A stretch of DNA of 64,000 nt, taken from the NCBI RefSeq assembly GCF_900092025.1, contig NZ_FLTX01000006.1, positions 21,783 through 85,782 on the forward strand. Reading direction: 5' to 3'. This document shows, piece by piece, positions 33,849 through 43,120 of the stretch. This stretch comes from Xanthomonas bromi. Lineage in GTDB: Bacteria; Pseudomonadota; Gammaproteobacteria; Xanthomonadales; Xanthomonadaceae. The notes under the pieces were generated by a model. That model searched no databases and was not told the origin of the DNA. It was given only the letters and a program-made list of their open reading frames with translations. Numbering within the stretch: position 1 is the stretch's first letter; the number at the start of each line of letters is the position of its first letter. The position numbers were made by a program, and so were the translations under genes.

Positions 33849-36241
33849 CCGCCCCACTGTTTTCCCCGTCGTCGCCGGCGCGCCTGTTCGCGGCGGTGCT
33901 GGGCGCGTTGCTCGCCATTCCCGCCACCGTGCTGGCCGCGCCGCCCGCACAGGCCGTGCTGCAACGCTTGATCGGCTCGCGCGCTGCGCAGTTCGAGATG
34001 ACCGTGGCGCCGCGCGGAGACGGCGCGGACTGGTATCGCATCGATGCCGGCGGCGACACGGTGCGCATCGCCGGTTCCTCGCAAGTGGCATTGGCGCGTG
34101 GTGCCTATGCTTATCTCGGCCAGGCCGGCGCCGCGTCGATGAGTTGGGAAGGCGACCGCGTGGCGCTGCCGGCGCAATGGCCGGCCTACCGCAGCGGCCA
34201 GGTGCGCACGCCGTTTGCCCATCGCGCCTATCTCAACACCTGCACCTACGGCTACACCACACCGTTCTGGGACTGGCCGCGCTGGCAGCGCGAGATCGAC
34301 TGGATGGCCTTGCACGGCATCGACATGCCGCTGGCGATGGAAGGCCAGGAAGCGATCTGGCAAGCGCTGTGGCGCGAGTTCGATGTCAGCGATGACGCAC
34401 TGGCGGAGTATTTCTCCGGCCCTGCGTTCACGCCGTGGCAGCGCATGGGCAATATCGAAGGCTATCGTGCGCCGCTGCCGCAGCAATGGATCGACAGCAA
34501 GCGCGTGCTGCAGACGCAGATCCTCACCCGCATGCGCGAGTTGGGCATGCAACCGGTGCTGCCGGCATTTGCCGGCTACGTGCCCAAGGCGTTCGCGCAC
34601 GCCCATCCAAAGGCACGTATCTACCGCATGCGCGCCTGGGAAGGCTTCCACGAAACCTATTGGCTGGATCCGCGCGATCCGTTGTTCGCCAAGGTCGCGC
34701 GGCGATTCCTGGAGCTGTACACGCAGACCTATGGCGCAGGCGAGTTCTACCTGGCCGATGCCTTCAACGAAATGCTGCCGCCAGTGGCCGACGACGGCAG
34801 CGACGTGGCCGCCGCCAAGTACGGCGACAGCATCGCCAACTCGGATGCCGCACGCGCCAAGGCGGTACCGCCAGCGCAACGCGATGCGCGCCTGGCCGAG
34901 TACGGGCAGGCGTTGTATCGCTCCATCGCGCAGGTGAATCCGAAGGCCACCTGGGTCATGCAGGGCTGGCTGTTCGGTGCCGACCGCGAATTCTGGCAAC
35001 CGCAGGCGATCGCCGCATTTCTCGGCAAGGTGCCCGACGCGCGCTTGATGGTGCTGGACATCGGCAACGACCGTTATCCCGGTACCTGGAAGGCCTCGCA
35101 GGCCTTCGACAACAAGCAGTGGATCTACGGCTACGTGCACAACTACGGCGCCAGCAATCCGCTGTACGGCGACTTCGCATTTTATCGCCAGGATCTGCAG
35201 GCCTTGCTGGCCGATCCGGACAAACGCAATCTGCGCGGCTTTGGCGTGTTTCCGGAAGGGCTGCATAGCAACTCGGTGGTCCACGAGTATCTCTACGCGC
35301 TGGCTTGGGAAGGCCCGCAGCAATCCTGGTCGCAATGGCTCGCTCAGTACACGCGTGCGCGCTACGGCCGCAGCGATGCGGCATTACTGAGTGCGTGGTC
35401 TGATCTGGAAGCAGGCATCTACCAGACCCGCTACTGGTCGCCACGCTGGTGGAACAAGCGTGCCGGTGCCTACCTGCTGTTCAAGCGGCCGACGGCCGAC
35501 ATCGTCAAGTTCGACGATCGCCCCGGCGATCCGCAACGTCTGCGCCGCGCCATCGATGCGTTGCTGCAGCAGGCCGACCGTTATGCCGATGCGCCGCTGT
35601 ACCGCTACGACCTGATCGAAGACGCGCGGCATTACCTGAGCTTGCAGGCCGACCGTCAATTGCAGGCGGTAGTGCAGGCGTACGACGCCGGCGACTTCGC
35701 ACGCGGCGATGCGCTGCTGGCGCGCACCACGCGCCTGGTGCAGGGGCTGGATGCACTGGTCGGCGGTCAGCACGAAACCCTTGCCGACTGGACCGGCCAG
35801 GCCGCAGCGGCCGCTGGCAACGATGCCGGGTTGCGTCGCGCCTATGTCGGCAATGCGCGTGCGCAGGTCAGCGTCTGGGGCGGCGGCGGCAACCTGGCCG
35901 ATTACGCGTCCAAGGCGTGGCAGGGCATGTATGCGGATTTCTATCTGCAGCGCTGGACGCGCTTTCTCGGTGCGTACCGCGCTGCACGCAAGGCCGGTAC
36001 GCCGTTCGACGCGGCGGCAGTGGATCAGCAGCTTGCAACATGGGAACGCCAATGGGCCGATCAGGACCAGGTGCCGAAGCGTCAGCCACCACACGATCCA
36101 CTGAGCTTGCTGCACAGCTTGCTGGCGCAGGTGGACGCGCCAGGCGCGGCGCAACGCGCGTGGCAGGAGCACGGACAAGGCCGGTCGCAGGAGAGTGCGC
36201 ACCCCACCGTGCGCGGCACCCTGCAAGGAGCGGTCCAATGA
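33845..36241 (+). CDS. Alpha-N-acetylglucosaminidase, GH89 (NAGLU-like)
   Basis: 798 aa with an N-terminal signal peptide (LFAAVLGALLAIPATVLAA). GH89 landmarks in order: RVAGSSQVAL-like start domain (here RIAGSSQVALARGAYAYL), YLNTCTYGYTTPFWDWPRW, WMALHGIDMPLAMEGQEAIW, YLADAFNEMLPP with Glu309, and GVFPEGLHSNSVVHEYLY with Glu471, which match the two catalytic Glu of human NAGLU. It removes terminal alpha-linked GlcNAc. The human enzyme degrades heparan sulfate. Here the released GlcNAc can be used by the downstream nag genes. The start overlaps GH2 by 4 bp. Confidence 0.93.
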   Translation: MTAPLFSPSSPARLFAAVLGALLAIPATVLAAPPAQAVLQRLIGSRAAQFEMTVAPRGDGADWYRIDAGGDTVRIAGSSQVALARGAYAYLGQAGAASMSWEGDRVALPAQWPAYRSGQVRTPFAHRAYLNTCTYGYTTPFWDWPRWQREIDWMALHGIDMPLAMEGQEAIWQALWREFDVSDDALAEYFSGPAFTPWQRMGNIEGYRAPLPQQWIDSKRVLQTQILTRMRELGMQPVLPAFAGYVPKAFAHAHPKARIYRMRAWEGFHETYWLDPRDPLFAKVARRFLELYTQTYGAGEFYLADAFNEMLPPVADDGSDVAAAKYGDSIANSDAARAKAVPPAQRDARLAEYGQALYRSIAQVNPKATWVMQGWLFGADREFWQPQAIAAFLGKVPDARLMVLDIGNDRYPGTWKASQAFDNKQWIYGYVHNYGASNPLYGDFAFYRQDLQALLADPDKRNLRGFGVFPEGLHSNSVVHEYLYALAWEGPQQSWSQWLAQYTRARYGRSDAALLSAWSDLEAGIYQTRYWSPRWWNKRAGAYLLFKRPTADIVKFDDRPGDPQRLRRAIDALLQQADRYADAPLYRYDLIEDARHYLSLQADRQLQAVVQAYDAGDFARGDALLARTTRLVQGLDALVGGQHETLADWTGQAAAAAGNDAGLRRAYVGNARAQVSVWGGGGNLADYASKAWQGMYADFYLQRWTRFLGAYRAARKAGTPFDAAAVDQQLATWERQWADQDQVPKRQPPHDPLSLLHSLLAQVDAPGAAQRAWQEHGQGRSQESAHPTVRGTLQGAVQ

Positions 36242-36362
36242 AGGGCTCTGTCTTGCACGGTGGGGCGATGCGCGCGCGCGAGTGCGTCGATGCGAGGACC
36301 CAGGCCACGAGCGGTGCGTGTGCATGCCGCATCCGTCTCGACGACGTCGGCGAGGGAGTGCA

Positions 36363-37523
36363 ATGAGCGCACACACACCCGTGGCTGCCATTGCAACCGC
36401 ACCGCCAAAGCGCGAACGCTTCCTGTCGCTGGACGTGTTCCGCGGCCTCACCATCTTCCTGATGATTCTGGTCAACACCGCCGGGCCAGGCGCGCAGGCA
36501 TACGCGCAACTGACCCATGCGGCCTGGTTCGGCTTCACCCTGGCCGATCTGGTGTTTCCCTCGTTCCTGTTCGCCGTTGGCAGCGCGATGAGTTTTGCGC
36601 TGGCAACGAACACGCCGCATCGGCAGTTTCTCGGCCGCGTGAGCAAGCGCGCGGTGTTGATCGTGCTGTGCGGTGTGCTGATGTACTGGTTTCCGTTTTT
36701 CCATCTGCAGCCCGATGGGGGATGGGCGTTCACCGCGATCGATCAGATCCGCCTGACCGGCGTGTTGCAGCGGATTGGCCTGTGCTACCTGGCCGCGGCG
36801 TTGCTGGTGCGCTATCTGCCACCACGCGGCATCGCGCCTGCCTGCGTGCTGCTCCTGCTGGGCTACTGGGCAGTGTTGTATGCCTTCGGCCAGCCCGGCG
36901 AGGAATTGAGCAAGACCGGCAACGCTGGCACCCGGCTCGATCTATGGTTGTTCGGGCGCGCGCATCTGTACCGCAAGGACGGCGGCTTTGATCCCGAGGG
37001 CCTGCTGGGCACGTTGTCGGCCACGGTCAACGTACTGGCCGGCTATCTGGCCGGGCGCTTCCTGCAGGGGCACGGCAAGACCCCTGCCAGCACACGCACC
37101 TTGTGGTTGGTAGGCGCGGGGCTGGTGGTGCTGGCGCTGCTCTGGGCGCCCGCCTGGCCGTTGTCGAAGAAGCTCTGGAGCGGGTCGTTCGTCGCTTGCA
37201 CGGTCGGCCTGGATCTGCTGGCGCTGGGCGTGCTGGTGTATTTGCTGGAGTTGCGTGGCTGGACCGGAGGCAGCGGCGTGTTCACCGTGCTCGGGCGCAA
37301 CCCGCTGGCGATCTACCTGTTCTCCGAATTGTTCGTGGTGGTGCTGCGGCTGCTGCCGGCCGGCAGCTCCGGCCTGGACCTGTACGCCTGGTTGGGCATC
37401 CGCGTGTTCCAGACCATCGCGCCGGGCCCACTCGGGTCGCTGCTGTGCGCGCTGAGCTACACGCTGGTGTGTTGCGCCGTGGGTTGGTGGATGGATCGGC
37501 GACGCTGGTATCTGCGGCTGTGA
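36363..37523 (+). CDS. nagX: NagX: heparan-alpha-glucosaminide N-acetyltransferase-like membrane protein
   Basis: 386 aa. The ATG at 36363 has GGGAG at 36354-36358. About ten hydrophobic helices; the N-terminal motif RFLSLDVFRGLTIFLMILVN and the loop LTHAAWFGFTLADLVFPSFLF are diagnostic of the HGSNAT/DUF5009 acyltransferase family (lysosomal heparan acetyltransferase homologues). In Xanthomonas and other bacteria the gene lies in GlcNAc clusters and is called nagX. Its reaction there is not firmly known; it may move or acetylate GlcNAc at the inner membrane. Pairing with a NAGLU-type GH89 repeats the gene set of lysosomal heparan degradation. Confidence 0.88.
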   Translation: MSAHTPVAAIATAPPKRERFLSLDVFRGLTIFLMILVNTAGPGAQAYAQLTHAAWFGFTLADLVFPSFLFAVGSAMSFALATNTPHRQFLGRVSKRAVLIVLCGVLMYWFPFFHLQPDGGWAFTAIDQIRLTGVLQRIGLCYLAAALLVRYLPPRGIAPACVLLLLGYWAVLYAFGQPGEELSKTGNAGTRLDLWLFGRAHLYRKDGGFDPEGLLGTLSATVNVLAGYLAGRFLQGHGKTPASTRTLWLVGAGLVVLALLWAPAWPLSKKLWSGSFVACTVGLDLLALGVLVYLLELRGWTGGSGVFTVLGRNPLAIYLFSELFVVVLRLLPAGSSGLDLYAWLGIRVFQTIAPGPLGSLLCALSYTLVCCAVGWWMDRRRWYLRL

Positions 37524-37681
37524 CTGCATCGCCAATCGGGCGATGCGCCAGTCTGCCGCACTGACCGGCTCCGTCCACGGCGGCACCATGCCGACCAGGG
37601 GATGCAGTCCATGGGGCGCGTCATGGCGGGTCGGATGTCCCAGGCTTATACGGGTGATCGCGGCCTGATGCGCGCGGGGCA

Positions 37682-37701
37682 AATTGGTACTATATTGGAC
37701 C
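37682..37701 (+). promoter_or_regulatory. Candidate NagR (GntR-family) operator in the nagR promoter
   Basis: AATTGGTACT at 37682-37691 starts an imperfect palindrome GGTACTATATTGGACC (37686-37701), 12 of 16 positions symmetric. The GGT...ACC half-sites fit HutC-subfamily GntR regulators. A TATATT -10-like sequence lies inside it, 38 bp before the nagR ATG, consistent with autorepression. The same AATTGGTACT occurs at 27838. Confidence 0.55.
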
Positions 37702-37733
37702 TAACAAATTTAAGTCGGTCTGGAGGACAGGCA

Positions 37734-38501
37734 ATGGCCAAACCGAGAACCAACGCCAGGACGGACGACGACCCCAGGATGGAGGCGCTGGCGCTGGATG
37801 TCTCCGCGCCGACCCCGCTGTATCTGCAACTGGCCGCCAAGCTCACCGACGCCATTCGCGGCGGTCAGTGGAAGGCCGGCGAGGCGCTGCCGGCCGAGCG
37901 CCAGCTGTGCGAGCGGCTGCAGATCTCGCGGGTCACCCTGCGCCAGGCGGTGGATGTGTTGGTCGAACAAGGTCTGGTCTCGCGCCGGCAGGGTGCGGGC
38001 ACCTTCGTCACTACCCAGATCCAGCATCAGCTCAGCGGCCTGACCAGTTTCAGCGAGACGCTACGCATCAAAGGCTACGAGCCCGGCACGCGCTGGCTGG
38101 AGCGGCGGTTGCGCCCGGCGCACGGCGAAGAGATTTTGCGGTTGGGGTTGTCGCCGGATGCGGCGGTGGCCTCGCTCACGCGTCTGCGCAGCGCCGACGA
38201 CCGCGTCATGGCCTACGAACATGCGGTGTTGCCGCAACGCATCGTGGCCGACCCGCAGCAGATCGGCGATTCGCTTTACAGCTATCTGGATACGCAGGGC
38301 ACGCCGGTGGTGCGCGCCCTGCAATATTTTCGCGCCATCAATCTGCCGGCGCGATTGGCAGAACATCTGCGCATGAAAACCGGCGAGGCGATTTTGCACG
38401 TGGTGCGCGTGGGCTATGCCCGCGACGGCAGCGCGATCGAATTGACCGATACTTATTGCCACAACGATTTCTACGATTTCGTCGCCGAACTGCGCCGTTG
38501 A
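37734..38501 (+). CDS. nagR: GntR-family regulator NagR (HutC subfamily)
   Basis: 255 aa. The ATG at 37734 follows TGGAGG at 37721-37726; the longer upstream frame has no support. The winged helix covers PLYLQLAAKLTDAIRGGQWKAGEALPAERQLCERLQISRVTLRQAVDVLVEQGLVSRRQGAGTFV. The C-terminal UTRA domain (SFSETLRIKGYEPGTRWLERR ... DTYCHNDFYDFVAELRR) binds a phosphorylated amino sugar in relatives such as NagR/DasR. It sits among GlcNAc catabolic genes and has an operator-like palindrome in its own promoter. Confidence 0.92.
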   Translation: MAKPRTNARTDDDPRMEALALDVSAPTPLYLQLAAKLTDAIRGGQWKAGEALPAERQLCERLQISRVTLRQAVDVLVEQGLVSRRQGAGTFVTTQIQHQLSGLTSFSETLRIKGYEPGTRWLERRLRPAHGEEILRLGLSPDAAVASLTRLRSADDRVMAYEHAVLPQRIVADPQQIGDSLYSYLDTQGTPVVRALQYFRAINLPARLAEHLRMKTGEAILHVVRVGYARDGSAIELTDTYCHNDFYDFVAELRR

Positions 38502-38544
38502 CGCCGACGGCATTCCTTACGACAACCTTAGAGCCAGCCGATCC

Positions 38545-39822
38545 ATGACTACCGCCAGGCCTGCAAATCCCGTTGTCTCGATCGCCATCGTCGGCGTGCT
38601 GTTTTTCATCATCGGCTTTTTCACCTGGATCAACGGGCCGCTGATCACCTTCGTGCGGCTGGCGTTCGATCTCAATGAGGTCAATGCGTTCCTGGTGCTG
38701 ATGGTGTTCTACCTGTCGTACTTCTTCCTGGCATTGCCCTCGTCTTGGATTCTCAAGCGCACCGGCATGAAGAAAGGTCTGGCGTTGAGCCTGGTGGTGA
38801 TGGCCGTCGGCGCAGCAAGTTTCGGTCAGTTCGCCACGCAGCGTTGGTATCCGGGCGCGCTGGGCGGCCTGTTCGTGATCGGTAGCGGCCTGGCCTTGCT
38901 GCAAACCGCGATCAACCCGTACATCAGCATTCTCGGGCCGATCGAAAGCGCCGCGCGCCGCATCGCCTTGATGGGCATCTGCAACAAGATCGCCGGCATC
39001 CTGGCGCCGATCCTGATCGGCACGCTGGTGCTGCATGGCATCGGCGACCTGTCCGAGCAGGTGGCCAGCGCCGATGCCGCCACCAAGGAAACCTTGTTGA
39101 CTGCGTTCGCCGCCAAGATCCATGCACCGTATCTGGTGATGTCCGGCGTGCTGCTGCTGCTGGCCGTCGGTGTGCTGTTCTCGCCGCTGCCGGAGCTCAA
39201 GGCGTCCGAGGCCAATGCCACGCCCCACGCCAAGAGCGGCGTGCAGAAATCCAGCATTTTCCAGTTTCCGCATCTGTGGCTGGGTGTGCTGTGCCTGTTC
39301 GTCTATGTGGGCGTTGAGGTGATGGCCGGCGATGCCATCGGCACCTACGGCCACGGTTTCGATCTGCCGCTGGACAGCACCAAGATCTTCACCTCCTACA
39401 CGCTGGGCGCGATGTTGCTGGGCTACATCGCCGGGCTGGTGCTGATTCCCAACGTCATCTCGCAGGCGCGCTATTTGAGCGTATCTGCGGTGCTGGGCGT
39501 GCTGTTTTCGCTGGGCGCGTTGTTCACCCATGGCTACGTGTCGGTGGGCTTCGTCGCCGCGCTCGGCTTCGCCAACGCGATGATGTGGCCGGCGATCTTC
39601 CCGCTGGCCATCCGCGGGCTGGGCCGCTTCACCGAGATCGGATCGGCATTGCTGGTGATGGGCATCGCCGGCGGCGCGATCATTCCGCAGCTGTTTGCCA
39701 TTCTCAAACAGCACTACGACTTCCAGCTCGTGTTCGCTGCGCTGATGGTGCCGTGCTATCTGTACATCCTGTTCTATTCGCTGCGTGGTTATCGCGTGGG
39801 CCTGCCGGCCCAGGCCAAGTGA
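38545..39822 (+). CDS. nagP: GlcNAc transporter NagP (FucP-type MFS permease)
   Basis: 425 aa with about 12 transmembrane helices. The N-terminus SIAIVGVLFFIIGFFTWINGPLI and the loop AINPYISILGPIESAARRIALMG match the FucP/NagP group of sugar:H+ symporters. Position between nagR and nagQ and upstream of nagB-nagA makes GlcNAc the likely substrate. No phosphotransferase genes are present in the cluster, so a separate kinase elsewhere in the genome is needed to phosphorylate the sugar (inference). Confidence 0.92.
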   Translation: MTTARPANPVVSIAIVGVLFFIIGFFTWINGPLITFVRLAFDLNEVNAFLVLMVFYLSYFFLALPSSWILKRTGMKKGLALSLVVMAVGAASFGQFATQRWYPGALGGLFVIGSGLALLQTAINPYISILGPIESAARRIALMGICNKIAGILAPILIGTLVLHGIGDLSEQVASADAATKETLLTAFAAKIHAPYLVMSGVLLLLAVGVLFSPLPELKASEANATPHAKSGVQKSSIFQFPHLWLGVLCLFVYVGVEVMAGDAIGTYGHGFDLPLDSTKIFTSYTLGAMLLGYIAGLVLIPNVISQARYLSVSAVLGVLFSLGALFTHGYVSVGFVAALGFANAMMWPAIFPLAIRGLGRFTEIGSALLVMGIAGGAIIPQLFAILKQHYDFQLVFAALMVPCYLYILFYSLRGYRVGLPAQAK

Positions 39823-39860
39823 TCGCGGACATGATGCGTGCCGACGGACAAGGTACATCC

Positions 39861-40928
39861 ATGCGCAGGCCCACCATCAAAGATGTCGCCGAACGCGCCA
39901 AGGTCTCGTTGAAGACCGTGTCGCGGGTGATCAACAACGAGCCATCGGTGATGCAGGCCACGCGTGCGCGCGTGTTGCGCGCCATCGCCGATCTCGACTA
40001 CGAACCGGATCCGTCTGCGCGCAATCTGCGCAGCGGCACGCCGTTCGTGATCGGCCTGGTGTACGACAACCCCAACCCGTACCACATCATCGGCATCCAG
40101 AACGGCGTGCTGGCCGCGTGTCGCGAAACCGGCTTCGGCTTGCAGATCCATCCCTGCGATTCCACCTCGCCGTTGTTGGCCGAAGAACTGGCCGAATGGG
40201 TGCAGCGCTCGCGTCTGGCCGGTGTGGTGTTGACCGCGCCGATGTCCGAACGCCCGGAGTTGTTGGCCGGGCTGGCGGCGCGCGGCATCAAGAGCGTGCG
40301 CATCATCGCCGCCACCGATGATCCCGGTGACGGCCCGTGCGTGCATATCGACGACCGTGCTGCCGCCTATGAAATCACCGAGCATCTGATCCAGCTCGGC
40401 CATCAGCGCATCGGTTTCCTGTGGGGCGGCCCGCAGCATCGCTCCAGCGGTGAGCGCTACGCCGGCTACGAAGCCGCGCTGAAGGATTACGGCATCAACC
40501 TGGACAAGCACCTGGTCATCCCGGGCGACTACACCTTCGACGATGGTTTCCGTGGTGCGCGCCGGCTGCTCTCGCTGCGCGAGCCGCCCACCGCCATCTT
40601 CGGCAGCAACGACGAGATCGCTGCAGGCGTGTTGGCGGCAGCCAAGTCCATCGGCATGAACGTGCCGTATGAATTGTCGATCGCCGGGTTCGAAGACAGC
40701 CCGTTCTCGCGGCAGTCGTGGCCGGCATTGACCACCGCCAAGCAGGCCACCGAAGACATTGCCCGGCATGCCGCGCGCTTGTTGATCAGCCAGTTGCGCA
40801 GCGATGCCTACGACGACCAGCCCGCGCAATTGCAGAACCGCGGCTTCGTGCCGCAATTGGTCGTGCGCGGCTCCACCGCGCCGGCGCCCGCCTCCATCGG
40901 CAAACCCCTCCTCCCCGAATCCGCCTGA
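39861..40928 (+). CDS. nagQ: LacI-family regulator NagQ
   Basis: 355 aa from the ATG at 39861, which has AAGG 8 bp upstream; ATG codons at 39831 and 39834 are alternatives. The DNA-binding helix-turn-helix is TIKDVAERAKVSLKTVSRVINN with the hinge helix SARNLRSGT. The periplasmic-binding-like effector domain runs from PFVIGLVYDNPNPYHI to DSPFSRQSWPALTTAKQ. In Xanthomonas NagQ represses GlcNAc genes. Candidate central-CG palindromes lie at 27481 and 27779. Confidence 0.92.
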   Translation: MRRPTIKDVAERAKVSLKTVSRVINNEPSVMQATRARVLRAIADLDYEPDPSARNLRSGTPFVIGLVYDNPNPYHIIGIQNGVLAACRETGFGLQIHPCDSTSPLLAEELAEWVQRSRLAGVVLTAPMSERPELLAGLAARGIKSVRIIAATDDPGDGPCVHIDDRAAAYEITEHLIQLGHQRIGFLWGGPQHRSSGERYAGYEAALKDYGINLDKHLVIPGDYTFDDGFRGARRLLSLREPPTAIFGSNDEIAAGVLAAAKSIGMNVPYELSIAGFEDSPFSRQSWPALTTAKQATEDIARHAARLLISQLRSDAYDDQPAQLQNRGFVPQLVVRGSTAPAPASIGKPLLPESA

Positions 40929-40934
40929 GCCACG

Positions 40935-41963
40935 ATGAGCCTTCCCTCCGAAACCGACACCTTGATGTTCCGCGAAGCGGCGCAGACCGCCGATGTGGTT
41001 GCTGCACAGTTCACCCGTAACGCCAGCACCATCGCCGCGCTTGCGCAGTCGCTGCGCGACACGCCGCCGCCGTTCGTGGTGACCTGCGCGCGTGGCAGTT
41101 CCGACCATGCGGCGACCTATGCCAAGTATCTGTTCGAAACCCAGCTCGGCATCGTCACTGCCTCTGCGTCGCCGTCGGTGGGCTCGGTGTATGCGGCGCC
41201 GCTGCAGTTGCGGGGCGCGCTGTACATCGTGATTTCGCAATCGGGCAAAAGCCCGGACCTGTTGCGCAATGCCGAAGCCGCCAAGGCCGCCGGCGCGCGC
41301 GTGGTCGCCCTGGTCAACGTGGAAGACTCGCCGCTGGCGCAACTGGCCGAGGTGGTGATTCCGCTGTGCGCAGGCCCGGAAAAAAGCGTGGCCGCCACCA
41401 AGAGCTATCTCGCCTCGCTGGCCGCGGTGCTGCACCTGGGCGCGGTGTGGAAGAACGACCCGGCGTTGCTTGCCGCGCTCGACGCCTTGCCGCAGCAGTT
41501 GCGCAATGCCTGGCAGGCCGATTGGTCTGCACTCACCGCCGGCTTGGTGCCCGCACACAACTTGTTCGTGCTCGGTCGCGGCCTGGGATTGGGTGCGGCG
41601 CAGGAAGCGGCGCTGAAGTTCAAGGAAACCTGCGGCCTGCATGCCGAAGCCTACAGCTCGGCCGAGGTCAAGCACGGCCCGATGGCCCTGGTGGGGCCGG
41701 GCTTCCCGGTGCTGGTATTCGCACAGCCCGACGAAACCGGTGCCGGCACCCGCGCACTGGCCGAAGAATTTCGTGCGCGCGGCGCGCAGGTATGGCTGGC
41801 CGCGCCCGGTGGCGATTTGCCGCTGGCAGATGCCGCGCATCCGGCCTGCGCGCCGCTGCTGACCGTGCAAAGCTTCTATCGCGCGATCAACGCACTGGCG
41901 CTGCAGCGCGGCAACAATCCCGATCTTCCGCCGCATCTGAACAAGGTCACGGAAACCGTCTGA
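40935..41963 (+). CDS. nagB: Glucosamine-6-phosphate deaminase, SIS type (NagB-II)
   Basis: 342 aa. It consists of two SIS domains without a glutaminase domain. CARGSSDHAATYAKYLFE and VISQSGKSPDLLRNAEAAK bind the sugar phosphate. The second domain has FVLGRGLGLGAAQEAALKFKETC, then AEAYSSAEVKHGPMALV, similar to GlmS. Such NagB-II enzymes convert glucosamine-6-phosphate to fructose-6-phosphate and ammonia and replace classical NagB in Xanthomonas and Shewanella. It starts 6 bp after nagQ and ends 2 bp before nagA. Confidence 0.92.
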   Translation: MSLPSETDTLMFREAAQTADVVAAQFTRNASTIAALAQSLRDTPPPFVVTCARGSSDHAATYAKYLFETQLGIVTASASPSVGSVYAAPLQLRGALYIVISQSGKSPDLLRNAEAAKAAGARVVALVNVEDSPLAQLAEVVIPLCAGPEKSVAATKSYLASLAAVLHLGAVWKNDPALLAALDALPQQLRNAWQADWSALTAGLVPAHNLFVLGRGLGLGAAQEAALKFKETCGLHAEAYSSAEVKHGPMALVGPGFPVLVFAQPDETGAGTRALAEEFRARGAQVWLAAPGGDLPLADAAHPACAPLLTVQSFYRAINALALQRGNNPDLPPHLNKVTETV

Positions 41964-41965
41964 TC

Positions 41966-43120
41966 ATGCACGCTCTCACGACTCAGGCACTGTGCAATGT
42001 ACGCGTGCTCACCGACCACGGATTGCAGGAAGGCCTGGTCGTGCTGCTGGCTGGCACGCGGATCCAGGCGATCGTGCCGGCCGACGACGCGCGCGTTGCG
42101 CAGGCGCACATGCGCGTGGATCTGGGCGGCGCCACCTTGTTGCCCGGCTTTATCGACATCCAGGTCAATGGCGGTGGCGGGGTGTTGTTCAACAACGCGC
42201 GCGACCTGCAGGCGCTGGCCACCATTGCCGCCGCGCATCGTCGCTTCGGCACCACCGGCATGCTGCCGACCTTGATCAGCGACACCGCGCAGGTGATGGC
42301 CGAAGCGATCGACGCTACCCGCCAAGCGATCGCACAAGGCGTTCCCGGGGTGCTCGGCATCCATCTGGAAGGTCCGTACCTGAGTCCTGCACGCAAGGGC
42401 ACGCACGACGTGCACAAGTTCCGCCTGCCGGACGCGCATGAGATTGCTGTCGATACCTCATTGGACAACGGCGTCACCTTGATCACGCTCGCACCCGAGC
42501 GCGTGCCGTTGGACGACATTCGCGCCTTCATCGCCGGCGGCGCGATCGTCTTCGCCGGCCATACCGCGGCGACCTATGAGCAGGCACGCGACGGCATCGC
42601 TGCCGGCGTCAGCGGGTTTACGCACGTGTACAACGCGATGTCGCAACTGGCTGGCCGCGAACCCAATGCAGTCGGCGCGGCGCTGGAAGACCCCAACGTG
42701 TGGTGCGGTGTCATCGTCGATGGCGTGCACGTGCATCCGGCCAGCCTGCGCGTAGCGTTGGCGGCCAAGCCACGCGGCAAGCTGTTGCTGGTGACCGACG
42801 CCATGCCGATGGTCGGCAGCGACAGCCCCAGCTTCGACCTGTATGGCGAAACCATCACTGCGGTGGACGGTGTGGTACGCAACGCCGATGGCGCACTCGC
42901 CGGTTCCGCGCTGGACATGGCCACCGCTGTGCGCAACAGCGTGCGCTGGCTCGGCGTGGACCTGGCCGAAGCCGCACGCATGGCCTCCACCTATCCCGCG
43001 CAATGCATTGGCCTGGGCGAACGCCTGGGTCGCATCGCACCCGGCTACCAGGCCGATTTGGTGCTGGTGGATGACGACGTGCAGGTGTTGAACACCTGGG
43101 TGGCCGGGCAGCGCGATTAA
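41966..43120 (+). CDS. nagA: N-acetylglucosamine-6-phosphate deacetylase
   Basis: 384 aa from the ATG at 41966. Amidohydrolase fold: LLPGFIDIQVNGGGGVLFN, IHLEGPYLSPARKGTHD with the metal-binding Glu, FAGHTAATYEQA and FTHVYNAMSQLAGREPN with metal His residues, and VTDAMPMVG with the catalytic Asp. It deacetylates GlcNAc-6-phosphate, feeding NagB-II. It is the last gene of the nagP-nagQ-nagB-nagA operon. Confidence 0.94.
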   Translation: MHALTTQALCNVRVLTDHGLQEGLVVLLAGTRIQAIVPADDARVAQAHMRVDLGGATLLPGFIDIQVNGGGGVLFNNARDLQALATIAAAHRRFGTTGMLPTLISDTAQVMAEAIDATRQAIAQGVPGVLGIHLEGPYLSPARKGTHDVHKFRLPDAHEIAVDTSLDNGVTLITLAPERVPLDDIRAFIAGGAIVFAGHTAATYEQARDGIAAGVSGFTHVYNAMSQLAGREPNAVGAALEDPNVWCGVIVDGVHVHPASLRVALAAKPRGKLLLVTDAMPMVGSDSPSFDLYGETITAVDGVVRNADGALAGSALDMATAVRNSVRWLGVDLAEAARMASTYPAQCIGLGERLGRIAPGYQADLVLVDDDVQVLNTWVAGQRD

